From an uncultured Lacinutrix sp. (GTDB taxonomy: Bacteria > Bacteroidota > Bacteroidia > Flavobacteriales > Flavobacteriaceae), in assembly GCF_947500325.1 (NCBI RefSeq), contig NZ_CANMRQ010000021.1, positions 1 through 61,709 on the forward strand: a stretch of DNA of 61,709 nucleotides, given 5' to 3'. Below are positions 18,009-25,422 of the stretch, in pieces (position 1 is the stretch's first letter; each line of letters begins with the position of its first letter). The position numbers were made by a program, and so were the translations under genes. The notes under the pieces are model-generated. The model saw nothing but the letters and a program-made list of their open reading frames with translations. It had not been told where the DNA came from and ran no database searches.

Positions 18009-18323
18009 TTATTAATTAATTAAGAATACATTATAAATTGTATTAAAAACAAATATATATATTAGAGAAATAGATAAGGATAGATGTAACAAAATATTAA
18101 TATTTTGTAGAAGATTTATTTAAAGAAATATATTTTTATTTAGTACTTAACTTAAGTCTTTAATCTCTAAGTAATACATATTCAATTGAATAATGTATAT
18201 TGAGGAGTGTTTTTACAATAATTAAAATGAACTAAATCTAAAAAAACAATTATAAAATAAATACTGGGTAACATAATTATATATTTAGTAACAGATGGCT
18301 ATAAACGTATAAATAAATTAAAC
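18009..18323. other. Divergent intergenic region, ECF sigma versus lipoprotein-CHAT
   Basis: AT-rich and about 315 bp long. The only clear element is the bipartite motif at 18266-18294. A weaker look-alike starts at 18084 (TGTAACA, with GTAGAA near the expected spacing). No ORF longer than a few codons was seen. Confidence 0.6.
18266..18294 (+). promoter_or_regulatory. Candidate ECF sigma promoter 1 (GGGTAACA-N16-AACAG)
   Basis: GGGTAACA at 18266-18273 and AACAG at 18290-18294 form a 29-bp unit ending 29 bp before the lipoprotein ATG. The identical two boxes and total length recur at 21798 and 22602. The GTAAC-like upstream box is typical of ECF -35 elements. Confidence 0.65.
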
Positions 18324-18749
18324 ATGAAAAATTTAAAATTATCTTTTACACCATTATTAGTTGTTGCATTATTAATATTAGGATGCGCTAAAGAAAGTAT
18401 AAACGAATCTATTGAATTAGAAGAAAACAAAAATCAATTGACTAATAGACTCATTCATTGTGACGAAAATGGAGAAACTATATTACATATAACATACGAT
18501 ACAACCACAGATGAATGGATTGAAGATAGTCTAGCCGTAAGAGTTAATTTTAGAAATAAAATGTCTAGCCGCTTTACTATATATTCTGTTACAGGTAATA
18601 TAATGCCAGGTTGTCAACATACAGAAATGTGGAGTGTAGATTGTGATGAGTATATAGACTATTTAAATGATAAAGGAAATGGAACAGGAGGAAACCATAA
18701 AGAAGGAACTATTAAACAAGGAGGAGGAACTATTTCCAGTTGTTTTTAA
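18324..18749 (+). CDS. Small lipoprotein of unknown function next to the CHAT protease
   Basis: The product has 141 residues. The signal peptide ends in lipobox LILGC (Cys21). The mature part has CDENGE, a region IHCDE...ILHITYDTTTDEWIED, further Cys at PGCQH and SVDCDE, and a Gly-rich C-terminus (GNGTGG, KQGGGTISSCF). No family is recognised. It sits directly downstream of the candidate ECF promoter and just ahead of the CHAT gene, so it is probably part of the same response. A strong hairpin after its stop codon lies inside the start of the CHAT gene. Confidence 0.8.
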   Translation: MKNLKLSFTPLLVVALLILGCAKESINESIELEENKNQLTNRLIHCDENGETILHITYDTTTDEWIEDSLAVRVNFRNKMSSRFTIYSVTGNIMPGCQHTEMWSVDCDEYIDYLNDKGNGTGGNHKEGTIKQGGGTISSCF

Positions 18750-18754
18750 TTAAA

Positions 18755-21517
18755 ATGCCAGTATTTTATAAAAATAATTTAAAAAAGAAAACACATAATA
18801 GTTTTAAGCTATTATGTGTTTTCTTTTTTATTATATCATGTTCTTTTGCTCAAAACACCTCACAAGCTTATAAAAATATTTTTGATAATGATAAATTTAC
18901 GGCAGTCGAAAAAGACAGCTTAATTAATACACTTTTTAAGTCTTATAAAGAGAACAATAATTTAAAAGAACTGGTATATGATTTAAAAGAATATGCTGTG
19001 GAACATTATCGTAATAAAAGAATTGATGAAGCTATTTCTGTTAGCATACAAGCTGATTCTGTCTGTAATAAAATAAATAATACTGAAATAGAATTACATA
19101 GTAATTTATTAAATAATCTGGCCTATTTTTATAAAACAAAAGGGGAGTATTTAAATGCCTCAAAGGTCTACAGGAAAATAATAAAATTTAAATCGGATAG
19201 TGATGTTGTTAAGGCTAACATCGCAGATGCTTATACATTATATGCACAATGTTTTAACAGTTTAGGTGATTTTTATAAAGCAGCTCAATTCTATGAAAAT
19301 GCCATAAACTATTTTGTAACTACTAAAAATAGAAAGGAACTATTAGTAGCCATAAATGATGCTAGTATAAACTATAAAAAAATAGGCACACAAAAAAGCT
19401 TAAATAGAGGAATAGAACTGTTAAATAAAGGTATTAGTTTAATTCCTGAAAATAAAAAAGATAAAGATTTAATAGATTATTATAATTTATATGAGCAATT
19501 AGCAAATTTATACAATGAACGAAAAGATTATAATTTTGAAAAAAGTAAATTAAATTATGATAAAGCTTTAAAACTAGCTTTTCAAATAAATGATCAAGAA
19601 TTAATAGGTCTAACATATATAGATATTGGATATCTTTATATGCACTCTAATAATAAATTAGCAATTGAATATTTTGATAAAGCAATTGCATTAGAAATTT
19701 CTTCAGAAAAAAGATCATTAGCCTATGGTAATAAGGCTTTGTATTATTATAATACTAAATCATATGACTTAGCTTTAATTAATACTCAAAATTCAATTAA
19801 TACTTTACTCAATAACAAACTTAAAAATAAAGAAGAGTTACCTTCAAAAGAAGATTTATTAGTTTCTCAAAATAAATATGATATTCTATCCAGTTTAATA
19901 GAAAAAGCCAAAATTTGGCTGTCATTTGGTGGAAATGAACGTAAAGAGTATGCTAATAAGGCTTTAAAAACATTACAATTGGCAGATTATCTTGTTGATG
20001 AAATTAGATTAGAAAGTAATGAACAACAATCAAAGCTGTTTTGGAGAAAAAAAGCATCAGATATTTATACTAATGCAGTTAAAGCGTGTTATATTTTAAA
20101 TGATACTGATGAAGCTTTTTATTTTATGGAGAAAAATAAAGCCATTTTATTACTTGAAGATTTAACAGAAGAACAATTAAAATTAAGTGCCAATGTACCT
20201 CAAAATATAATAGATAAACAGTTTTTGTTTAAACAAGAAATTAACGAGTTAGAAATAACTATTAATAATAATATTAAGTTTAAAGATTCTCTTTTTCCTG
20301 TACTTATTAAAACTAAAGAAAGTTATTCTAGCTTTTTAGAATCTTTACAAAAAGATTTTCCTTCTTACTCGAAATTTAAAAAAAAGACAACAGTTTTAAG
20401 TTTAGAAAAAGTCACAGATTCATTAGACGAGAATACTGCTTATATAGAATATATTTTAAATGATAAGAGTGGTTTTGGTATGGTAATAACTAATGCAGAG
20501 ACTAAGTTTTTTAAGATTAATAATTGCGATGTATTATTAGAAAAAATTCATTTATATATAGAATTATTAAATAGTCCTTTTCAAAAAGAAGAAGACCAAG
20601 AAACTTTTAATACTATAAGTTATTTAATTTATAATAACCTATTGCCAGAACATGTATTAGATATTGTTAAAAATAAAAAGCTAATTATTATACCAGATTA
20701 TTACTTGCAAAATATTCCTTTTGAAACTTTAAAAAGAGATGCACAAGACAATTATCTCATTGAATATAATGAAATAAGCTACGCCTATTCAATTTCATTT
20801 TTAGAACAAAATAAAAAGAGAATTAGAACAAATGAATTGGAATTCTTAGGAATAGCTCCAATAAAATTTAATAATGAACTTAGTAATTTGCCTAAAACGG
20901 AACAGGAAATTAAAATAGCTTCTAATCTGTTCTTGTCTAATATCTTTCAATATGAAGAAGCGTCATCAAAAAACTTTATTTCTAACATTAAAAATCATTC
21001 TATAATACATATAGCATCGCATGCCAATGCAAATGATGACGCTTCACCATGGATTGCTTTTTCAGATAAAAAATTGTCTTTAGAAGAATTGTATTTTGCT
21101 AAAAACACAGCCGATTTGGTGGTTTTAAGTGCTTGTAAGACTTCTTTAGGGGTTTTAAATGAAGGAGAAGGAGTTATGAGTTTAGCTAGAAATTTCTTTA
21201 ATACAGGAGCTAATAGTGTGCTTTCTACACAATGGAATGTAAATGATAAATCGAGTGCTCAAATTATTAGTGATTTTTATAAAAACTTAAAAAAAGGAAA
21301 AACCAAATCTCAAGCTTTACGAATAGCAAAATTAAATTACTTGAAAACTCATCAATTAAGTGAGCGCTTACCTCATTATTGGGCTTCTTTTGTTTTAATA
21401 GGTGACACTGAAGCAATATTTATGCCCAATCAAAATTTGAACTTTATTATTGCAATTGGAACCTTTTTGTTGTTAGTAATTTTGCTGTTTCTTTTTAATA
21501 GGAAATTAAAAAAATAA
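18755..21517 (+). CDS. Exported, membrane-anchored TPR-CHAT protease
   Basis: The product has 920 residues from the ATG at 18755 (a TTG at 18741 in frame would overlap the previous gene). A signal peptide with Phe-rich core ends near IISCSFAQ. TPR repeats follow (about 60-420), then a helical linker and a CHAT caspase-like domain (about 600-890) with HIASHA (His756) and SACKTSLG (Cys794) as likely catalytic dyad, plus GVMSLARNFFNTGA and STQWNVND. A C-terminal membrane helix (FIIAIGTFLLLVILLFLF) and KLKK tail place the protease domain outside the cytoplasm. Substrate unknown. Its first codons contain a 21-bp inverted repeat that may terminate or attenuate transcription. Confidence 0.88.
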   Translation: MPVFYKNNLKKKTHNSFKLLCVFFFIISCSFAQNTSQAYKNIFDNDKFTAVEKDSLINTLFKSYKENNNLKELVYDLKEYAVEHYRNKRIDEAISVSIQADSVCNKINNTEIELHSNLLNNLAYFYKTKGEYLNASKVYRKIIKFKSDSDVVKANIADAYTLYAQCFNSLGDFYKAAQFYENAINYFVTTKNRKELLVAINDASINYKKIGTQKSLNRGIELLNKGISLIPENKKDKDLIDYYNLYEQLANLYNERKDYNFEKSKLNYDKALKLAFQINDQELIGLTYIDIGYLYMHSNNKLAIEYFDKAIALEISSEKRSLAYGNKALYYYNTKSYDLALINTQNSINTLLNNKLKNKEELPSKEDLLVSQNKYDILSSLIEKAKIWLSFGGNERKEYANKALKTLQLADYLVDEIRLESNEQQSKLFWRKKASDIYTNAVKACYILNDTDEAFYFMEKNKAILLLEDLTEEQLKLSANVPQNIIDKQFLFKQEINELEITINNNIKFKDSLFPVLIKTKESYSSFLESLQKDFPSYSKFKKKTTVLSLEKVTDSLDENTAYIEYILNDKSGFGMVITNAETKFFKINNCDVLLEKIHLYIELLNSPFQKEEDQETFNTISYLIYNNLLPEHVLDIVKNKKLIIIPDYYLQNIPFETLKRDAQDNYLIEYNEISYAYSISFLEQNKKRIRTNELEFLGIAPIKFNNELSNLPKTEQEIKIASNLFLSNIFQYEEASSKNFISNIKNHSIIHIASHANANDDASPWIAFSDKKLSLEELYFAKNTADLVVLSACKTSLGVLNEGEGVMSLARNFFNTGANSVLSTQWNVNDKSSAQIISDFYKNLKKGKTKSQALRIAKLNYLKTHQLSERLPHYWASFVLIGDTEAIFMPNQNLNFIIAIGTFLLLVILLFLFNRKLKK
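18781..18829 (+). terminator. Perfect 21-bp terminator/attenuator hairpin inside the CHAT signal-peptide codons
   Basis: The arm at 18781-18801 (A-rich, ending ACACATAATAG) is the exact reverse complement of 18809-18829 (CTATTATGTG...TTTTTT), with a 7-nt loop. It has the form of a Rho-independent terminator for the lipoprotein gene, but it encodes about residues 10-25 of the CHAT protein including the signal-peptide core. Confidence 0.85.
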
Positions 21518-21944
21518 CTTTTAAAGGAATATATCTTTGCTTTTTCAATAGGAGATTATTAATATTCTTTTATTACTTTTTAAAGTGTTTATAAACATAT
21601 GTCAAACTTATTTACTGAATTTATTTTCGATAATAAGTAGTGTTTCATATATGTTGGGCGGTTTATTAAATGTTACTCTTTCTAAAATTTAACTTCAACC
21701 TAAGTTATATAACATCCAAATTATTTAATTGGATTACTCTCTCTAAAATTTAAGATTAATACTCAAAAACATTGTTTTTAAAAAAAATGATTTTTAAGGG
21801 TAACAATTTAATTGTTGTTTGAACAGGATATTAAACAATGTAAAACAAGTATACTTTTAAAAATATTCCCTCGAGAAGAATAGACATAAACTTTAAGTGT
21901 CTTAAAACAATTTAAAGATTTAATAACAATTATAAATTTTAATT
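21518..21944. other. Intergenic region after the CHAT gene
   Basis: It holds a 20-bp direct repeat TTACTCTnTCTAAAATTTAA at 21673-21692 and 21734-21753 (one mismatch) and the candidate ECF promoter at 21798-21826, which leaves a leader of over 100 nt before the next gene. Only tiny ORFs (13 codons) are present. No clear terminator follows the CHAT gene. Confidence 0.6.
21798..21826 (+). promoter_or_regulatory. Candidate ECF sigma promoter 2 (GGGTAACA-N16-AACAG)
   Basis: GGGTAACA at 21798-21805 and TTTGAACAG at 21818-21826, with the same 29-bp length as the copies at 18266 and 22602. It shares the longer right box TTTGAACAG and a following TTAAA with copy 3. It lies 118 bp before the ATG at 21945. 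Confidence 0.65.
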
Positions 21945-22355
21945 ATGAAAACTTTATTTAGCATTTTATTTTTATTAACTGCATCATTTTCTTTTGCTCA
22001 ACTATCAGCTGGTAACGGTGTTGGTAGTGGTGGTACTTCAACTGGTTATACAGATGCCCAATATGCGGCAATGGGCGCAAATAATGGCTGTAGAGATGGG
22101 CAAAGAACAGCTTATTCTCCAACTTGGAATTATACTTATAGTAGTATAGTTTATAATACAGCGATAAATATACATTATAGAGAAGCATATATGGAAACAT
22201 TTATGGCATGTAGAGGTTCTGTTCAAAATGGAGAAACTGTACAAGGCGCAACATGTGTTAGACGTAGTGGATCTGGATACACAACCTATGCGTGTGGAAC
22301 AGGTTCTGGTGGCGGTTCTACAGGAGGCGGAACTACTGGTGGTGGCAGTCAATAG
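21945..22355 (+). CDS. Small secreted Cys-containing protein with Gly-rich tail
   Basis: The product has 136 residues. A signal peptide (to about SFSFAQ) is followed by a Gly/Ser/Thr stretch, a compact middle with four Cys (NNGCRDGQ, FMACRGS, GATCVRR, TYACGTG) that could form two disulfides, and a low-complexity Gly/Ser/Thr C-terminus (about 117-136). No T9SS sorting domain is visible. No family is recognised. It has its own candidate ECF promoter and a terminator, so it is probably monocistronic and part of the CHAT-linked response. Confidence 0.75.
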   Translation: MKTLFSILFLLTASFSFAQLSAGNGVGSGGTSTGYTDAQYAAMGANNGCRDGQRTAYSPTWNYTYSSIVYNTAINIHYREAYMETFMACRGSVQNGETVQGATCVRRSGSGYTTYACGTGSGGGSTGGGTTGGGSQ

Positions 22356-22377
22356 TAGCTATAATATATATTATTTA

Positions 22378-22411
22378 AAAAATGGATTGAGTTATCTCTC
22401 AATCCATTTTT
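22378..22411 (+). terminator. Terminator after the small secreted protein gene
   Basis: The arm AAAAATGGATTGAG (22378-22391) pairs with CTCAATCCATTTTT (22398-22411) across a 6-nt loop. Confidence 0.9.
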
Positions 22412-22546
22412 AATGACTTGAAAATAGAACGTCTAATTTTGACGTTGTGCACAACTTTTCAAAATCACAATCTTAACCAATAGACTAGCTTATTTCTTTT
22501 AATACTAGCTGTAAGCGATGTTAATTTAGATTATTAATACAAAACT

Positions 22547-22580
22547 AAAAGCCTTTCCAGAACTACTTGGAAAGGCTTTT
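22547..22580 (+). terminator. Second terminator-like hairpin upstream of the T9SS cargo gene
   Basis: AAAAGCCTTTCCA (22547-22559) pairs with TGGAAAGGCTTTT (22568-22580) and is followed by more T. No gene was found immediately before it. Confidence 0.8.
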
Positions 22581-22601
22581 TTTAAAATATTTAAAACCAT
22601 T

Positions 22602-22630
22602 GGGTAACATCTTTATAATTGTTTGAACAG
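22602..22630 (+). promoter_or_regulatory. Candidate ECF sigma promoter 3 (GGGTAACA-N16-AACAG)
   Basis: GGGTAACA at 22602-22609 and TTTGAACAG at 22622-22630, with the motif ending 28 bp before the ATG, almost the same distance as for copy 1. Confidence 0.65.
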
Positions 22631-22658
22631 AGTGTTAAATAACTTTAAATTTTAAATT

Positions 22659-23639
22659 ATGAAAACATTAAAAACTCTTTTATTTTTTTTGTTAGTGAGT
22701 ACACTAACATATGGACAAATTAAAATAGACGGCGGAATAGGAGGCTCTAATTCTTGTGGTAGTTGTAACGATTCTAATAATGATATCACTGTTGTTGATA
22801 ATGATACCTTTAGATCTAGATATGCTCAAGCCTATTGGTGGGAAATTTGCGCTGGTAATGCTACAATTGTAGGGTCTAATACTTCTAGAAATGTAAATAT
22901 TTCATGTGTGTCTGGTCAAACTAGCACAATAAAACTTACACGATTCTATAATGGTAATTGTATTGAGTCTTGTGAAACTTTTACTTGCGCAGGCGGCGGT
23001 GGCGGCGAATGCCAAGCGTCTATTAAAGATATTTGGTGTAATGTAAATAACGGACCAAACTCTAGTTTATATCCAACTCTTATAGATTCGGAAGTGTATC
23101 TTAGTAATCCGTTTCCAAATTCAGCTTCTGGTTATGCAAGATGGAATCCTAATTATTTAAACGGACAACAAGCTGCAGGTGGCGTTTTTGGAAATTTAGC
23201 TGCAAATGCTAATAATGTAGTTTTTCCTTCACAGTTTTATGTAAATATTTCTGCACAAACAACTACTAATCCTTCAGGATTTTATGTGCCAATGGTTGTT
23301 CACTATGTAGATAATGTTACAGGTGCAGAGTGTACTGTTACTTTAAATCCATTAATTGATGAGCCTTGTGGTTCAATTGGACCAGCAAGAACAAGTCTAG
23401 TTAAAGAAGAAATTAAACTATATCCTAACCCAATAAAAAAAGGGAGCCAAGTAAGCTTTGAAGGTTTAAATATAAACGATATTGAATTAATAGAAGTAGT
23501 AGATTTTAAGGCTAATATATTACAAAGCCTAAAACCTAAGTCAAACTCATTTAATGTTGCTAAATTAGAAACAGGATTGTATTTCGTTAGATTTAAGACC
23601 AAAAATGGAATTATCCAAAAGCGATTAGTGATTGAATAG
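22659..23639 (+). CDS. Secreted protein with type A T9SS sorting domain
   Basis: The product has 326 residues. A signal peptide (to about TLTYGQ) is followed by a Cys-rich start (SCGSCNDSNND), a PKD/Ig-like segment (AYWWEICAGNATIVGSN...TIKLTRFYNGNCIESC), a Gly-rich linker (AGGGGGEC), a second unassigned domain, and a C-terminal sorting domain (about 250-326, LYPNPIKKGSQVSF...LETGLYFVRF) of the Por secretion type. It is likely exported by the T9SS and anchored or released at the surface. Function is unknown. The candidate ECF promoter lies 28 bp upstream of the start. Confidence 0.85.
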   Translation: MKTLKTLLFFLLVSTLTYGQIKIDGGIGGSNSCGSCNDSNNDITVVDNDTFRSRYAQAYWWEICAGNATIVGSNTSRNVNISCVSGQTSTIKLTRFYNGNCIESCETFTCAGGGGGECQASIKDIWCNVNNGPNSSLYPTLIDSEVYLSNPFPNSASGYARWNPNYLNGQQAAGGVFGNLAANANNVVFPSQFYVNISAQTTTNPSGFYVPMVVHYVDNVTGAECTVTLNPLIDEPCGSIGPARTSLVKEEIKLYPNPIKKGSQVSFEGLNINDIELIEVVDFKANILQSLKPKSNSFNVAKLETGLYFVRFKTKNGIIQKRLVIE

Positions 23640-23661
23640 TAGTATGTTTTATAAATAAGAG

Positions 23662-23691
23662 AAAGCCTTTCTAATTTAGAAAGGCTTTTTT
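23662..23691 (+). terminator. Terminator after the T9SS cargo gene
   Basis: AAAGCCTTTCTA (23662-23673) pairs with TAGAAAGGCTTT (23677-23688), followed by T. An almost identical hairpin plus trailing TGATTTTTTG recurs at 25323-25350. Confidence 0.9.
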
Positions 23692-23760
23692 ATGATTTTT
23701 TGTATATTCAAAACAATATATAGACAAATCGTTTGTGTCTTTTAATTAATCCAATAAATT

Positions 23761-25299
23761 ATGAAAACAAAACATGTGTTTAAAAAAGGTTTTTTATTGT
23801 TAATAACTACATTATTAATGTTTCATAGTTGTACGGACGATGAGTTAAAAAACATAGATACAATAACTGAAGAGCAAAATATACTCCTTAATCAAAAAAA
23901 GAAGCCTTTAAGAGTTACTCCTGTAGTTGAGAAACTTGTTGAAATGGGATTTAGTTTAAAAAATATTGTTGAGAAAGATAAATTTTATTTAGTCGAAGGA
24001 GATTTAATGTTTTCAAAAAACATTAAAAATTATAATCAATCTCCTAATATCGCAGAAAGGCATTACCATTCCTATAACTTGGTTTCTCAAGCGAATGTGT
24101 CTAATATAAATGTGTTTTTAGGCTTTTCTATGCCATCTAATGATCCAAATAGTTGGGACACTGAAGTTGAACAAGCTATAAATGATTGGAATAATATAAG
24201 TAATAATAGTTGTGTGAATTTTAATTTAGTAACGGATCCGAGTATAGCGAACATTAGAATTTTAAGTGATCAACATATTGATGCAGAAACATTAGATGAT
24301 AATCAGCAATTAGCTTTAGCTGGAGTTCCTTTTCCTAATGGTAGTCCATACAATATAATATCGGTGAACCTGAATTTTAATGGTCAAAATAATAATTATG
24401 TAATAACAGATATACGAAAAAGAAATGTAATAGCTCACGAGTTAGGTCATTGTATAGGTTTTAGACATACAGATGTTTTTGATCCAAATGATGGAGATGG
24501 ATATATTTTAATTCCGGGTACAAATTTCTTTGAAGATCCTGCTTCTATAATGAGAAAAGAAATAATTTCTAATATTTCAACAGTCCCATTTTCTAACAAT
24601 GATATTATTGCTACGGAGTATCTATATGGATGTAATAATGGTGTTTTTGATAGTCAAGATATATATAGTATAACTCTTAATCCTATTGCTCCTTTTTGTT
24701 ATACATCTGATACTTTTAATATCAATGGAACTTATAACACCCAAGGTGCAGCGATAACGATGTGTCTAAAAAAAGTAGGCTCTTTTATGCAAGATTGTAC
24801 AAATGTGCAAACTTTTTCTGGTGGAACATATGCTATTAATAATATAGATTTAAATTCTTTTTCTGTCTTTGATGGTACTGGTAATTATGAATTAAGTGTG
24901 AACTTTACTAATTCGCAAGGTAATATCATAAAAACATCGAATATTATTAATTTAAACTATAATGATTGTCAAGGTTGTTCAATTACAAATTTAGTTAATG
25001 GGGCATCAATTAATGGCCCATTGTTAACATGGCCAGATATTACCAATGGTAGTTATACAATTGAATTTACTGGTAGTGATAATTGTCCAAACGGAGATGT
25101 AGGACAATTGAATACAATAACTTACACTCAAACTCAAAACTCGATAAACTTGAATAATGTTCATGAAACTTTAGGGAGAAAATGTTTTGTATGGAAAATA
25201 AAAGCAGATTGCAGTGATTGGTCTAACGGTTGTTTGTTAGGAGTTTCTTCTTTTAGTTTTAACCCCAATTATGTATTTGTTGGTAATTGTACAAATTAG
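23761..25299 (+). CDS. HEIGH-type (M57-like) zinc metalloprotease lipoprotein, copy 1
   Basis: The product has 512 residues. The lipoprotein signal has lipobox FHSC. A propeptide-like region follows (VEKLVEMGFSLKNIVE, FYLVEGDLMFSKNI), then a matrixin-fold catalytic domain with HELGHCIGFRH (zinc ligands His226, His230, His236) and a Met-turn SIM about 50 residues later. The C-terminal half has Cys-containing beta domains (SGGTYAINNIDL..., CSITNLVNGASINGP) probably used for binding. The family matches dual-action HEIGH peptidases. Its paralog follows 123 bp later, with a near-identical start region. Confidence 0.85.
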   Translation: MKTKHVFKKGFLLLITTLLMFHSCTDDELKNIDTITEEQNILLNQKKKPLRVTPVVEKLVEMGFSLKNIVEKDKFYLVEGDLMFSKNIKNYNQSPNIAERHYHSYNLVSQANVSNINVFLGFSMPSNDPNSWDTEVEQAINDWNNISNNSCVNFNLVTDPSIANIRILSDQHIDAETLDDNQQLALAGVPFPNGSPYNIISVNLNFNGQNNNYVITDIRKRNVIAHELGHCIGFRHTDVFDPNDGDGYILIPGTNFFEDPASIMRKEIISNISTVPFSNNDIIATEYLYGCNNGVFDSQDIYSITLNPIAPFCYTSDTFNINGTYNTQGAAITMCLKKVGSFMQDCTNVQTFSGGTYAINNIDLNSFSVFDGTGNYELSVNFTNSQGNIIKTSNIINLNYNDCQGCSITNLVNGASINGPLLTWPDITNGSYTIEFTGSDNCPNGDVGQLNTITYTQTQNSINLNNVHETLGRKCFVWKIKADCSDWSNGCLLGVSSFSFNPNYVFVGNCTN

Positions 25300-25322
25300 A
25301 AATTCTTAAAAGAATGCCATAA

Positions 25323-25350
25323 AAAAGCCTTTCTATTTAGAAAGGCTTTT
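25323..25350 (+). terminator. Terminator after metalloprotease copy 1
   Basis: AAAAGCCTTTCTA (25323-25335) pairs with TAGAAAGGCTTTT (25338-25350). Confidence 0.9.
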
Positions 25351-25422
25351 TTATGATTTTTTGGTAACTTTTAAAATTATATATGAATGAATCATATATA
25401 AACTTAATTAATCCAATAAATT

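Larger units (their letters stand above)
22356..22658. other. Intergenic region with two terminators and a candidate ECF promoter
   Basis: The region contains a terminator at 22378-22411 for the preceding gene, a second terminator-like hairpin at 22547-22580, and the candidate ECF promoter at 22602-22630. The 135 bp between the hairpins carry no ORF and no recognisable promoter. They could encode a small RNA ending at the second hairpin, but nothing direct supports that. Confidence 0.6.

Noticed and set aside
18740-18754. TTG start for the CHAT gene overlapping the lipoprotein stop
   Set aside because: The ATG at 18755 gives a better signal-peptide n-region and avoids the overlap. Kept only as an alternative.
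22038-22352. Minus-strand ORF of 104 codons opposite the small secreted protein
   Set aside because: Cys/Ser/Thr-rich shadow of the Gly/Ser/Thr codons; no signal or start context of its own.
22412-22546. Possible small RNA ending at the 22547-22580 hairpin
   Set aside because: A terminator-like hairpin without a gene hints at one, but no promoter element or repeated structure supports it.
25362-25390. Fourth copy of the ECF motif before metalloprotease copy 2
   Set aside because: The left box is TGGTAACT and the right box AATGA, so both boxes deviate; the match is too weak to claim.
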